Origin: Oscillospiraceae bacterium
GTDB lineage: Bacteria > Bacillota > Clostridia > Oscillospirales > Ruminococcaceae
Direction of reading: 5' to 3'
DNA: 64,000 bases
Assembly: GCA_024404915.1 (NCBI GenBank)
Contig: JAKSPJ010000012.1
Coordinates: 1 to 64,000, forward strand
Shown here piece after piece: positions 7,878-16,721 of this stretch. A program made the translations under genes and the position numbers. The notes under the pieces are model-generated. The model saw only the letters and a list, made by a program, of their open reading frames with translations, searched no databases and was not told the origin of the DNA. Within the stretch, counting starts at the first letter, position 1. Each line of letters begins with the position of its first letter.

Positions 7878-9422
7878 TTAGTACCCCAGTTCAGAATCAA
7901 TCACCGAACCATCAATACCATTCAGCGCAAGCTGAACGCCTGTAAAGCTTTCATGTTGGTCATAATAATCATCTGCTGTGACTTTCCGTGAACCGTAAAA
8001 TGCCCAGACCGGCACAATCAGCCCTGTTTTAAAATCATTCTTTTCGCTGATACGGGAATAGCTGAGCGTTACACGGTTTATCTGAATTTGCGTGTTCATT
8101 TCAGGATTTGTATTTGCCGCCGTCATGGGAAGCATTGTTTCGCAGATTTCCGCAATCTCATCAAACGGCTTCACTGCAGCATTCTCGACAACTGTTTCCA
8201 TAATTGAGAGTGGTGCATTCCATTGCATCCGTACAATACCGCTGTCATTGATGCGCAGCTCGATTACTTCGGCAGGCCACATTTTTTCCTCGTATTTTCC
8301 ATTTTCCGCTTCTTCCGTTTTTTTCGTGCCGCTTGGCTGTTCAATGGGCACTCCTCCAATGGAACGGTAATACCGCAGTACCCAGTATGTGCGTGCGAAT
8401 GTTTTTTCTTTTTCACGGAAGTCTGTGTATTTCTGTATGGTCAGTGTTTCACATGCCGTCAGTCGTTCCCCCTCACAGCAAATAAAATCATCAGCACCAA
8501 TCTCAGCGAGGAATGCTTCCGCCTGTGCTTCGGCATCTGTCCGGGAAAGATTTGCTGTTTCTCCTGTCAGTATTTCACATCCGGACATGTTTTCCCTGAG
8601 TGAAGAAAACGGCTGCAGTTCAGCAATATATGCACCACAGTTCTCATATCCCACGGAGGATTTGCTGAACCACATGACGTTGCTGTATGCATCGCCATTC
8701 TGAGCATGAATCATGGCTGTTCCGTCCTGGGAACAGGCCCAGAGGGTATCACCTTCCGTTATATCCCGACAGTAGCTGTGCCAGAAACCGTTCTTATCCT
8801 CCTCCTGAGCAATTCTGTCTGTATTCCTTTCAAGAGTCCCGTCGCTTGCGTACGCAGCATAGTCGATGAATTCAGGTGCGGAGTCGTAATCTGCCTGTAA
8901 TCGCTCAATGCTTTGCCGCTTGTCAGCAAGATAATCAGAAGTATTTTCGGCAATCAGCGCAGCATATTCAGGATCATTGGCAATACGCTCTTTTTCCTCC
9001 TGGATCATCTGTCTTCTTTCTGCAATCATTTCCTCAATTTCTGCTTTTGTCCGTATCTGCATGATTTTTGTGCAGTCAGAGAGGGGAACATCCCCCATCA
9101 GTGCCATGCGGACACGGTCACAATCTTCCTGGGTAAACCGTCGCTGCTGTACACGGTACATAGAAAGCTGATCAATGTCCGGTATTACTATTTCTGCATC
9201 TGCATGGACCGATACACCCAGATTTTCCTTGGTGTAATCTGCAAAATAGCGGCTTCCTGTCTGAAACTCCGAAACATCGGTCCTGTATTCGTCCGTCTGC
9301 TTTGCTTCCTCAATCAGTTTTTCAACGTCTTTATGTACAATGATATCTGAATCCGGATTCTTTGTACAGGATACCAGTGACAGCAGTGCCAGCGCAGCCG
9401 CAGGAAATCGTATATGCTTCAT
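7878..9422 (-). CDS. Large lipoprotein of a two-component operon (DUF6034-like)
   Basis: A 514-residue predicted lipoprotein with lipobox LVSC (Cys-19). The body is acidic and charged; residues 125-180 are a helical, Glu/Arg-rich stretch. The C-terminal part (LIVPVWAFYGS, then GIDGSVIDSELGY) resembles the end of YycH/YycI-type regulators, which read out as beta-rich domains and restrain a neighbouring histidine kinase. It also resembles lipoproteins labelled DUF6034, from memory. It is the first gene of the operon lipoprotein, response regulator, kinase. A role in sensing the envelope or adjusting kinase activity follows from this context, not from a proven motif. Confidence 0.65.
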   Translation of the reverse strand: MKHIRFPAAALALLSLVSCTKNPDSDIIVHKDVEKLIEEAKQTDEYRTDVSEFQTGSRYFADYTKENLGVSVHADAEIVIPDIDQLSMYRVQQRRFTQEDCDRVRMALMGDVPLSDCTKIMQIRTKAEIEEMIAERRQMIQEEKERIANDPEYAALIAENTSDYLADKRQSIERLQADYDSAPEFIDYAAYASDGTLERNTDRIAQEEDKNGFWHSYCRDITEGDTLWACSQDGTAMIHAQNGDAYSNVMWFSKSSVGYENCGAYIAELQPFSSLRENMSGCEILTGETANLSRTDAEAQAEAFLAEIGADDFICCEGERLTACETLTIQKYTDFREKEKTFARTYWVLRYYRSIGGVPIEQPSGTKKTEEAENGKYEEKMWPAEVIELRINDSGIVRMQWNAPLSIMETVVENAAVKPFDEIAEICETMLPMTAANTNPEMNTQIQINRVTLSYSRISEKNDFKTGLIVPVWAFYGSRKVTADDYYDQHESFTGVQLALNGIDGSVIDSELGY

Positions 9423-9765
9423 AAACAGTACTCCTTTTCATTTATGATATATCTGATGCTTTCAGTATAACAGATTCAACGGCAGCAAGTGTTCAGCAAG
9501 AGGTAAATAAAATGTAAAATCTGTTTTGCATGAGTACAGTCTGCTGTTGTATCTTCTTGCGCATGGAGCGTATTTATTATAACACGATATGTATCATATT
9601 GCAAGATGCGCCATTGTTCTGTTATGGGAAAAGTGTTATCCGTTTGCTGCTCCTTGACAGAAACTGATATCTGTGCTACAATATGAATGGATTATATGAC
9701 GATGCGATTGTGGTGTCTTTCCCAATAAAAAAGGAGATAATCAGATTCACAAAAAGGAATTGAAA
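9423..9765. other. Divergent intergenic region
   Basis: About 340 bp between the two-component operon (leftward) and the ABC exporter operon (rightward). The rightward promoter is clear (9654-9682). A GTTATACTG near 9465 on the minus strand may be the -10 of the leftward operon, but I find no matching -35. Otherwise nothing is recognised. Confidence 0.5.
9654..9682 (+). promoter_or_regulatory. Consensus sigma-A promoter of the exporter operon
   Basis: TTGACA, 17 bp, TACAAT. It lies 84 bp before the exporter start codon, so the leader is about 75 nt. Confidence 0.85.
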
Positions 9766-11445
9766 ATGAAGAAGAACATATTGAAATGGCTTTGCGCTGT
9801 GATCGGGAGGCATGGAATAAAAATCGTCCTGCTCTGTATGATTCAGGGCCTGCTGGGCGGAAGCGGAGTGGTGTATGCCCTTTTGCTGAAAAAAGGCATT
9901 GATTTCGCCGCAGCGAAGGATAAAAACGGTTTTCTGATTGCGTTGCTGGAAGTGATTGCTCTGGTGTTGTTTCAGATTTCACTAAGGGCTGTTTCCCGAT
10001 GGCTGGAGGAGCTGTCACGTTCTTCCATAGAGAACAAATTGAAGGAGCAGCTTTTTCATGTGCTTCTGAAAAAGGATTATGCTTCCGTGACAGAAATACA
10101 CTCTGCGGAATGGCTGAATCGATTGACCTCTGATACTGTGGTGACGGCAGATGGTGCAGTGGGCATTCTGCCCGGCCTTACAGGCATGACGCTGAAAATG
10201 CTTTTTGCTTTTGTCGTATTGATACGGTTTGAATATCGTTTTTTATATGTGCTGATTCCCGGTGGAATTCTCTTGATTCTGATGACCTACAGCTTTCGCA
10301 AAACTTTGAAGCAGATGCACAAGACCATACAGGAAACCGATGGAAAAGTACGGATTTTCATGCAGGAGCATATCGGCAGCCTGATGATTGTGAAGAGCTT
10401 TTCTACAGAAGAAAAAACAATCACATCTGCACGGAAAAGAATGGCGGAGCATCAGAGTACCAGAATGCTGCGGAACCGCTTTTCCAATATCTGCAATATT
10501 GGTTTTGCAATAGCGATGAACGGCATGTACCTGCTGGGATTTGCCTACTGCGGATTCGGTATTGCAGATGGTACAATCAGCTTTGGAACACTGACGGCTG
10601 TGCTGCAGCTGATTTCCCAGATTCAGTCGCCCTTTGCTAATATAACAGGCTATCTGCCGAAGTTTTATGCCATGACGGCCAGCGCAGAACGTCTTCGGGA
10701 AGCGGAGCTGTATACAGATGACTATACAGGAGATGTGGCAGACATTGAGGAGGTTCATCGGGTGTATCAGAATCTCTCCGCCATCCGTTTTGAGAATGTC
10801 AGCTTTTCTTACCACGCAGATGAAGATGAAAAAAGAATCCGCAATGTGGATTTCACTGTCAGCAAGGGTGACTATATTGCTTTTACAGGCCATTCCGGAT
10901 GTGGAAAATCGACTGTGTTAAAGCTGATGATGAGCCTGTATCACTGTGACAGCGGCAGTATTTATCTGCAAATGCAGGATGCGTCTGTTTTGCCTATGAG
11001 CGGCCAATGGCACAGACTTTTTGCCTATGTGCCCCAGGGCAATCAGCTTATGAGCGGTTCAATCAGGGATATCGTGTCTTTCTCTGATGAACATGCAGAT
11101 GAAAACCGAATTCGGAAGGCATTGGAGATTTCCTGTGCGGACGCATTTATAGCCGAATTGTCAGAGGGGCTGGATACTATTCTGGGAGAACGGGGAACGG
11201 GTCTTTCTGAGGGTCAGATGCAAAGAATTGCCATTGCAAGAGCCATATATGCAGATGCGCCTGTGCTCCTTCTGGATGAATCCACCAGTGCACTGGATGC
11301 ACATACAGAACGGCAGGTGCTTGAAAATATCCGCAGTATGACAGACAAAACAGTGGTGATTGTCACACATCGTCCTGCTGCATTGGAAATATGCAATAAG
11401 ATACTTGAATTCTTTGAACATGGAACGGAGCTTTTATCAAAATGA
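9766..11445 (+). CDS. ABC exporter, fused membrane and ATPase domains
   Basis: A half-size ABC exporter of 559 residues. The membrane domain (about 1-320) has six hydrophobic segments; the ATPase domain (about 340-559) has Walker A GHSGCGKST, the signature LSEGQ, Walker B VLLLDES and the H-loop VIVTHR. It should work as a homodimer exporting a lipid, drug or peptide. No C39 peptidase domain is present, so it is not a leader-cleaving bacteriocin exporter. The ATG at 9766 is chosen for AAGGA eight bases upstream over an in-frame TTG. It overlaps the next gene by four bases, which points to a shared function. Confidence 0.9.
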   Translation: MKKNILKWLCAVIGRHGIKIVLLCMIQGLLGGSGVVYALLLKKGIDFAAAKDKNGFLIALLEVIALVLFQISLRAVSRWLEELSRSSIENKLKEQLFHVLLKKDYASVTEIHSAEWLNRLTSDTVVTADGAVGILPGLTGMTLKMLFAFVVLIRFEYRFLYVLIPGGILLILMTYSFRKTLKQMHKTIQETDGKVRIFMQEHIGSLMIVKSFSTEEKTITSARKRMAEHQSTRMLRNRFSNICNIGFAIAMNGMYLLGFAYCGFGIADGTISFGTLTAVLQLISQIQSPFANITGYLPKFYAMTASAERLREAELYTDDYTGDVADIEEVHRVYQNLSAIRFENVSFSYHADEDEKRIRNVDFTVSKGDYIAFTGHSGCGKSTVLKLMMSLYHCDSGSIYLQMQDASVLPMSGQWHRLFAYVPQGNQLMSGSIRDIVSFSDEHADENRIRKALEISCADAFIAELSEGLDTILGERGTGLSEGQMQRIAIARAIYADAPVLLLDESTSALDAHTERQVLENIRSMTDKTVVIVTHRPAALEICNKILEFFEHGTELLSK

Positions 11446-12584
11446 ATGCAATTGAAGATACAGTGATATCTTTGTGCAGATGTGTTGTCAACAATCTGCC
11501 CATAGATGCGTCCTTGCTTGAAAATACAGATTTAGATGCTTTGTATCAGCTTTGCAGGTATCATTCTGTTACCTCGCTTGTGTGTTATGGACTGGAATCT
11601 GTAGGGATCAGGGACACTGCATTTGTTCAGGCGAAAGAAAAGTCTATCCGTAAAAATCTGTTGCTGGATGCAGAACGAAAAAGAATTCTGCAATTTATGG
11701 ATGAACAGAAAATTTGGAACATGCCTCTGAAGGGCATTTGGCTGAAGGAATTATATCCGAGAGTCGGCATGCGGCAGATGTCCGACAATGATATTCTGTT
11801 CAATGCTGATAAGCGTTCTGAAGTGTCAGAATTTATGAAAAAAAGCGGTTATCATAATCTGAATACAATGGAAGTGAATCTTCATTGTGATGAATGGGTT
11901 AAGGAGCCATTGTATAATTTTGAGATGCATTTCAGTCTGTTTTCTATGGGCGGAAATGATGTGTTCTACCATTATTACAAAGATGTTTTTTCGAAATTGA
12001 TTCGTGTCAGTGAAAGCGGTTATACATATCGGTTTACAGATGAGGATTACTATATTTATCTGACAGCCCATGCGTTTAAGCATTATGATTACGGTGGTAT
12101 CGGCATTCGTACATTGATAGACAATTATGTTTATTTGAAATCCAAAGAGAAAGAGCTGGACTGGGATTATATCTCTGCGGAATTGCAGAAATTACATATT
12201 GCCGGTTTTGAACAGCGTTTAAGAACCACATCCCAGCATGTGTTTTCTCCAGATCCCATATCGAATCCGGAGACGGAAGAAATGCTGGATTACATGTTTC
12301 AGTCCGGAACATACGGTAATGTTTCCAATGTGATTCAGCGGGAATTCAAAATGCTGAATGCCAGGAACAAGAAAGAATATTTGGTAAGACGCATTTTTCC
12401 GAATATGAATTTCTACAGGAAGAACTTTCCTGTTGCTGCCAGATATCCCGTTTTGATTCCATTCGCATGGCTGTTTCGATTGGTCAGAGCACCGTTCAAG
12501 AGAAGGGAAAGCATTTGTAAAGAGCTGAAGATTCTTCAGAAAATGGATCGGCAGACAACGAACAACGAATCCGAATCAGATTGA
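11442..12584 (+). CDS. Nucleotidyltransferase-like protein (NTP_transf_5 type)
   Basis: A 380-residue protein that looks like the uncharacterised nucleotidyltransferase family PF14907. The tell-tale block is LKGIWLKELYPRVGMRQMSDNDILFN, where KG and the DND carboxylates form the presumed active site, followed by a helical region and FEMHFSLF. Relatives occur in lasso-peptide and other peptide gene clusters and near exporters, and some modify peptides or small molecules by nucleotidyl transfer. It overlaps the exporter by ATGA, so the two are translationally coupled. No precursor peptide was seen nearby. Family assignment is fair; the substrate is unknown. Confidence 0.75.
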   Translation: MNAIEDTVISLCRCVVNNLPIDASLLENTDLDALYQLCRYHSVTSLVCYGLESVGIRDTAFVQAKEKSIRKNLLLDAERKRILQFMDEQKIWNMPLKGIWLKELYPRVGMRQMSDNDILFNADKRSEVSEFMKKSGYHNLNTMEVNLHCDEWVKEPLYNFEMHFSLFSMGGNDVFYHYYKDVFSKLIRVSESGYTYRFTDEDYYIYLTAHAFKHYDYGGIGIRTLIDNYVYLKSKEKELDWDYISAELQKLHIAGFEQRLRTTSQHVFSPDPISNPETEEMLDYMFQSGTYGNVSNVIQREFKMLNARNKKEYLVRRIFPNMNFYRKNFPVAARYPVLIPFAWLFRLVRAPFKRRESICKELKILQKMDRQTTNNESESD

Positions 12585-12619
12585 CTCTATATTTTCAATG
12601 TGTTCATAAAGGAGAATAT

Positions 12620-13444
12620 ATGATACAGGATATTTACCCAAGCAAATTAAATAACGCTTTTCAGAACTGCAAATGCAGCAGTGAGGATATTCTTCTCCAT
12701 TTCGATGAGGAAGGAAAAATCCTTTCCAGAATAAAAGATAATTTACTGTATTTCCCAAGAGGTGCAGAAGGCAATGATTCTGTATATTTGTTTTCTGTGG
12801 ATAATCAGAAATATTTTCTTGCCATGCACTGCGAAATGCAGGCGGAAGACGGATATGCCTATCATACGGTCAGAGAAATCCGTGATAATGCTTCCGGCAA
12901 AGAGGTATATGCAGTATTCACTGCTTATCATCTGTGGAAATGGTATTGCGATAATCGGTATTGCGGAAAATGCGGCAGTGGTATGCAGCATGATGCCAAG
13001 GAGCGTGCGCTGCAATGTTCCGCTTGCTGTCATCGGATTTATCCCAGAATCAATCCTGCAGTGATTGTGGGTGTGATGAATGGAGACAGCCTGCTGATTA
13101 CACGATACAGAAAGGGTTATGCGCATAATGCACTGGTTGCAGGATTTACAGAAATCGGTGAAACTCTGGAGGAAACTGTACAGCGAGAGGTTATGGAAGA
13201 AACCGGTGTGAGAGTCAGGAATATCCGTTACTACAAATCCCAGCCCTGGGGCATGGCACAGGATATCCTGATGGGCTTTTTCTGTGAGGCGGAAGAGAAC
13301 AGCGAAATCCATATGGATCAGAATGAACTGAAATATGCGGAATGGGTGAAGCGGGAAGATATTATTCTCCAGCCGAACAACATGAGCCTGACCAATGAGA
13401 TGATGAAAATGTTCCGTGATCATCAGATTTCTGCCGCAGAGTAA
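12620..13444 (+). CDS. nudC: NudC-type NADH pyrophosphatase (Nudix hydrolase)
   Basis: It hydrolyses NAD(H) or related dinucleotides to mononucleotides; NudC also removes NAD caps from RNA. The 274-residue protein has an N-terminal domain, a four-cysteine zinc ribbon (CGKCGSG and CSACCHRIYPR) and a complete Nudix box beginning GFTEIGE and ending REVMEETGV. The family signature after the box reads SQPWGMAQDILMGF; classic NudC has SQPWPFPxS, so the specificity loop differs here. The ATG at 12620 has GGAG nine bases upstream; the longer frame has no good site. It follows the nucleotidyltransferase by 35 bp and is the last gene before a strong terminator. Confidence 0.88.
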   Translation: MIQDIYPSKLNNAFQNCKCSSEDILLHFDEEGKILSRIKDNLLYFPRGAEGNDSVYLFSVDNQKYFLAMHCEMQAEDGYAYHTVREIRDNASGKEVYAVFTAYHLWKWYCDNRYCGKCGSGMQHDAKERALQCSACCHRIYPRINPAVIVGVMNGDSLLITRYRKGYAHNALVAGFTEIGETLEETVQREVMEETGVRVRNIRYYKSQPWGMAQDILMGFFCEAEENSEIHMDQNELKYAEWVKREDIILQPNNMSLTNEMMKMFRDHQISAAE

Positions 13445-13480
13445 CAGAATGTCGCTGCCGACATTTTGCATTATGATAAT

Positions 13481-13531
13481 AATACCGCACAAAGCTGATT
13501 CGCCGTCAGGCGTGCTTTGTGCGGTATTTTT
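13481..13531 (+). terminator. Strong terminator of the exporter operon
   Basis: AATACCGCACAAAGC pairs perfectly with GCTTTGTGCGGTATT; a CGCC/GGCG mini-hairpin sits in the loop. A T tract follows the right arm. On the minus strand it also follows nothing of its own, since the esterase stop is at 13559. Confidence 0.95.
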
Positions 13532-13558
13532 GATGCAGTATCTCAGGGCATTGCCGTC

Positions 13559-14482
13559 TTATTGCAGGGATTTCACCCAGCCGGTAACACCATCCGGCAG
13601 GGAGGCACAGTAAGGCGTGCCGTCATCAAAGCGAAGATCGGCCTGTATCTGTGTAATCATGCAGTGCTGTCCCATTTCAATGCCGAAATACAGGGAAGCA
13701 ATTCCTCCATCGCCATTCCGAACCCACTCCGGGAAATAGCAGATAATATTATCATAGGAATGCAGTTCCGCTTCACGAAGAATCACATTTTCAGAATAAC
13801 TGCCGAATTCATCATGCTTTCCAATAGCAAAAACCACCTGAACATTGTTTTTCTGCAATTTCTCCAGGATTATCGCAGGCGGAATGTAATCCGCAGAAGC
13901 AGGCATAACCCCGGTAAAGAAATCCGGGTACGCTTCAGCCATTGCCCAGGACATATATCCTCCTGAACTTCCGCCGATGACAAATACTGATGAGATCCAT
14001 TCCCCGTATTCTGTCATAATTTCATCTGCCATTTTCTTTATCAGGGGACAATAAGAATCGCACCAGCTGTCAGTGAGATTTCCTTCTGCATTGCGTTTTT
14101 CATTCGCAAGCGGAACAAGGAGAAATGCACCTCCGCCCATTCGTTCCTGATACTCAGGAGAAGCAAACATCTCTGCGCCGCTGTGACCGACACATTTTTT
14201 TCCATCCAGTGCATTGGTTGCACCATGAATAAAGATTAGCAGCGGATATTTTTTGTTCTTCGCTTTGTGAATCTGCATAGGGCGATAGAGATAATATTTC
14301 AGCTGATGAAATGGTTCAGGAGAATTTTCATTTTTGCAGATACGTTCTTCAAACAGATCCAGGTAGTCACCCCCCTGAAAGGATGGCATATAGCTGATAA
14401 AATCACCTTGCTGCATATACTGTGCCCATTCCGGTGTAACGTGGTCTACCTTTGTGTTTTCGCTGAATTCCATGACTTTCAT
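13559..14482 (-). CDS. Alpha/beta hydrolase, esterase-like
   Basis: A 307-residue cytoplasmic hydrolase, with no signal peptide. The serine elbow is GGSSGG, the oxyanion-hole strand is LLIFIHGA, the acid is likely Asp in IGKHDEFG, and the histidine is in GQHCM. The layout resembles PHB-depolymerase/feruloyl-esterase-like hydrolases (prolyl-oligopeptidase clan). The substrate cannot be read from the sequence; intracellular removal of acyl groups from oligosaccharides is plausible in this organism. The start at 14482 (MKVMEF) is chosen because GGAAAGGAAG lies about nine bases upstream; the longer frame lacks a site. It stands alone, facing the exporter operon. Confidence 0.8.
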   Translation of the reverse strand: MKVMEFSENTKVDHVTPEWAQYMQQGDFISYMPSFQGGDYLDLFEERICKNENSPEPFHQLKYYLYRPMQIHKAKNKKYPLLIFIHGATNALDGKKCVGHSGAEMFASPEYQERMGGGAFLLVPLANEKRNAEGNLTDSWCDSYCPLIKKMADEIMTEYGEWISSVFVIGGSSGGYMSWAMAEAYPDFFTGVMPASADYIPPAIILEKLQKNNVQVVFAIGKHDEFGSYSENVILREAELHSYDNIICYFPEWVRNGDGGIASLYFGIEMGQHCMITQIQADLRFDDGTPYCASLPDGVTGWVKSLQ

Positions 14483-14998
14483 AATCTGTTTCTTCCTTTC
14501 CGGAAATGCTTGTGTAATAATGATTGGCATTTTCCTGTATTCAGAGGTATCTTATCCTGAATAAGTATCGCAGGACCAAATGCACCAGCGATCATAGAAT
14601 GGCTCTGCTCTCGATTCACGGATATTGCCGTTGAAGTCCTGCGAAATGTACACCAGTTCATAGCATCGTATATCCGGTGTTTGTTTTCCTTCACCATTTT
14701 TGAGCATTTCGCTTTTAACATGAACGACTATTGCAATTTGGCACTAAAAATTAAAGATTCTGCGCAAGCTTTTTTCAAAAAGCTTGCAGGTCAGGGGCAG
14801 CGCCCTTGTGGATGTCTGCAGACATCGAAATTCTCTTTGCGTGGAAAGAACCCCATGGTTTGGAAACCTGCGGCAGAGGTTTCCATTCCGTAATCATATC
14901 ACAAAGCGATGCTTCTTTGATAAAAACGGATTCTGTTCTAAACCACAAAAACAGAAAAAAGCTTAAAAAAAACGATATCCATTAATCTGCATGAGAGA
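14483..14998. other. Intergenic region holding a four-hairpin repeat element
   Basis: About 515 bp. The part 14483-14760 shows no reliable frame, although 14530-14700 looks like a decayed coding sequence. The structured repeat lies at 14765-14885; see that entry. Confidence 0.6.
14765..14885. repeat. Four consecutive perfect hairpins, intergenic repeat element
   Basis: Four hairpins follow one another in about 120 bp: CAAGCTTTTT/AAAAAGCTTG (14765-14786), GGGC/GCCC (14795-14805), GATGTCTG/CAGACATC (14811-14826) and TGGAAACCT/AGGTTTCCA (14861-14885). Similar GGGGCAGCGCCC-bearing intergenic repeats are common in Ruminococcus and relatives, as far as I recall. No frame crosses it convincingly. 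A shorter relative of the first hairpin occurs at 29668. Confidence 0.6.
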
Positions 14999-15850
14999 TT
15001 AGTCGCTTGTTTTAGCAGGCGAGTCTTTCCCGGACTGCATAACAGTTGTGCGGTGAATGGCACAAGCGTGACATACTGTCTCACATTCTCCGCATTGAAT
15101 GCATTCTCTGTCTCCCACTTTCTGTATATCCATTTTGCAAAAACGCTGACAAGCGCCGCAGTGACTGCACTTATGCTCATCCACAGCCATTTGCAAGACT
15201 GCAAAACGATGAAACAGGGAATAGAACGCTCCCAGGGGACAAATAAACCTGCAAAAACTACGAAAACAGAATACTGCGGATAAAATGATTAAGAACAGAA
15301 CGAGATTTTTCCATACAAACAGTGAACCAAGCATCTCACGAACGGACGGATTCAGGCAAGACAATAGGATGCCCCCTTCCAGCGTACCGGCAGGACAGAT
15401 ATATTTGCAGAATCCGGGGACACCAAGGCATAGGGGAATCAGGATTGCCATAATCAGAAAGACAATATATTTTCCGCAGGTCAATTTTCGTGTGAATGCA
15501 TTTTTTTGTATTTTCTTTCCGGGAATTCGATACAGCAAATCCTGGATCATGCCAAACGGACATAAGAATCCGCAGACGAATCTGCCCAGAAATACGCCAA
15601 ATAATAATAGGGTACCAAGGATATAGTAGGGGAAACGATATTTCGAGGAAACCAGTGCAGATTGCAGACTGCCGATGGGACAGGCACCAACAGCACCCGG
15701 ACAGGAATAACAGTTCAGGCCGGGAACACACATTGTTTTGATACGTCCCTGATAAATGCTGCCCTTGGCAAAACCGGTGATATTGCAGTTGTACAGTACG
15801 GCAATTATCAGCTGTATCCATCTGCGGGAATTTTTTTTCATAAAATGCAT
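14999..15850 (-). CDS. Membrane polyferredoxin, NapH/YccM-like 4Fe-4S protein
   Basis: A 283-residue electron-transfer membrane protein. Four or five hydrophobic helices carry Cys-rich loops, including GLNCYSCPGAVGACPIG, FVCGFLCPFG, FCKYICPAG and FCRFICPLG, typical of NapH/CcoG-like proteins. The C-terminus holds two ferredoxin clusters (CSHCGACQRFC and CIQCGECETVC). It probably moves electrons across or along the membrane to a redox partner. The operon order is TlpA-like lipoprotein, CXXC micro-protein, then this gene, as in C. difficile (CD1871A neighbourhood, from memory). The start at 15850 is chosen for its five-base spacing behind the previous stop. Physiological acceptor unknown. Confidence 0.85.
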   Translation of the reverse strand: MHFMKKNSRRWIQLIIAVLYNCNITGFAKGSIYQGRIKTMCVPGLNCYSCPGAVGACPIGSLQSALVSSKYRFPYYILGTLLLFGVFLGRFVCGFLCPFGMIQDLLYRIPGKKIQKNAFTRKLTCGKYIVFLIMAILIPLCLGVPGFCKYICPAGTLEGGILLSCLNPSVREMLGSLFVWKNLVLFLIILSAVFCFRSFCRFICPLGAFYSLFHRFAVLQMAVDEHKCSHCGACQRFCKMDIQKVGDRECIQCGECETVCHACAIHRTTVMQSGKDSPAKTSD

Positions 15851-15854
15851 ATCA

Positions 15855-15995
15855 TCACCCGATACCGATGCATTCATAGCAAATCAATGCGGCTTTGCGG
15901 AACACATTTTCATAATCCTTTGTGGCAACGCCTGCAATCATCAGGCTGATGCCCAATGCGATGCAGGCGGCACACAGCATTTTCTTATACTTCAT
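15855..15995 (-). CDS. CXXC micro-protein, CD1871A family
   Basis: A 46-residue protein too short for most gene callers. It has one N-terminal hydrophobic segment (about residues 6-24, CAACIALGISLMIAGVA) and ends in CYECIGIG, the CXXC motif and C-terminus of the CD1871A family. In that family the micro-protein sits between a thioredoxin-like lipoprotein and a 4Fe-4S membrane protein. Here it overlaps the TlpA-like gene by 11 bases and stops five bases before the polyferredoxin, so all three should be co-translated. The CXXC may relay a thiol-disulfide exchange between periplasm-facing and membrane parts; that is inference. Confidence 0.85.
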   Translation of the reverse strand: MKYKKMLCAACIALGISLMIAGVATKDYENVFRKAALICYECIGIG

Positions 15996-16533
15996 CCAGT
16001 GCATCCTCTATTGCCTGCTTGTATATTGCATACTGTTCAGTGGCAGATCTTGCACCAAGAAATGTATTTGAAATAATGCCATCAGGGTTTACAACGATGG
16101 TATACGGAATACCGCTTGTGGGATACAGCGCACCTACCTTATAGTCCGGGTCATACGCAATCGGAAATGAATAGCCGTTTTCCTTCACAAACTGTTTTAC
16201 CGTGGTCTGTGAATCGGAACTATTGATTGCAACAATCTGCACCTTATCTGAGAATTCTCCATTGATTCGCTCAAATGCCGGCATTTCCTCACAGCACGGG
16301 CCGCACCATGTTGCCCAGAAATTAATCAGAACAACCTTGCCCTTGGCATCTGAGAGAGTGAATGAACCGCCGCCATTCAGGTCAACGGTAAAATCCGGTG
16401 CAGCATTGCCCGGGACAATGGAAACGGCGGATTCGGATTCCTCTGTTTCCATGTAGGCACAGCTGGTAACAGAGAATGAAGCTGCCAGCATACAGCCGCT
16501 TAACAATAATGATTTCAATACTTTCATTTTCAT
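15985..16533 (-). CDS. TlpA-like thioredoxin-fold lipoprotein
   Basis: A membrane-tethered thiol-disulfide oxidoreductase of 182 residues. The lipobox is VTSC (Cys-25). The thioredoxin-like domain (about 40-180) carries the active site WATWCGPC (Cys-77 and Cys-80), followed by a third Cys-81, and the cis-Pro loop SGIPYTIV. It should reduce disulfides or protect against oxidants on the outer face of the membrane. Electrons probably arrive through the two co-encoded genes downstream. Its stop codon lies inside the start of the CXXC micro-protein gene. AGGAAT gives the binding site. Alternative: a peroxiredoxin-like role, but the peroxidatic pattern is absent. Confidence 0.9.
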   Translation of the reverse strand: MKMKVLKSLLLSGCMLAASFSVTSCAYMETEESESAVSIVPGNAAPDFTVDLNGGGSFTLSDAKGKVVLINFWATWCGPCCEEMPAFERINGEFSDKVQIVAINSSDSQTTVKQFVKENGYSFPIAYDPDYKVGALYPTSGIPYTIVVNPDGIISNTFLGARSATEQYAIYKQAIEDALDEV

Positions 16534-16721
16534 ATCTGATAATTCCTTTTTTCGTTTTCACAGACATACTGTGTAGGACAAGGGGCTTTTAATGATAACA
16601 GTATAACACAAAACAGAATAAATATCAAGTGAAGAGCATAGACAAATTGTAATCCCGTGATGCAGGAAGGAAAGCTTCAGAAAATGCGGCATATTTATTC
16701 TGAATGATGCGCCTATGCTTT

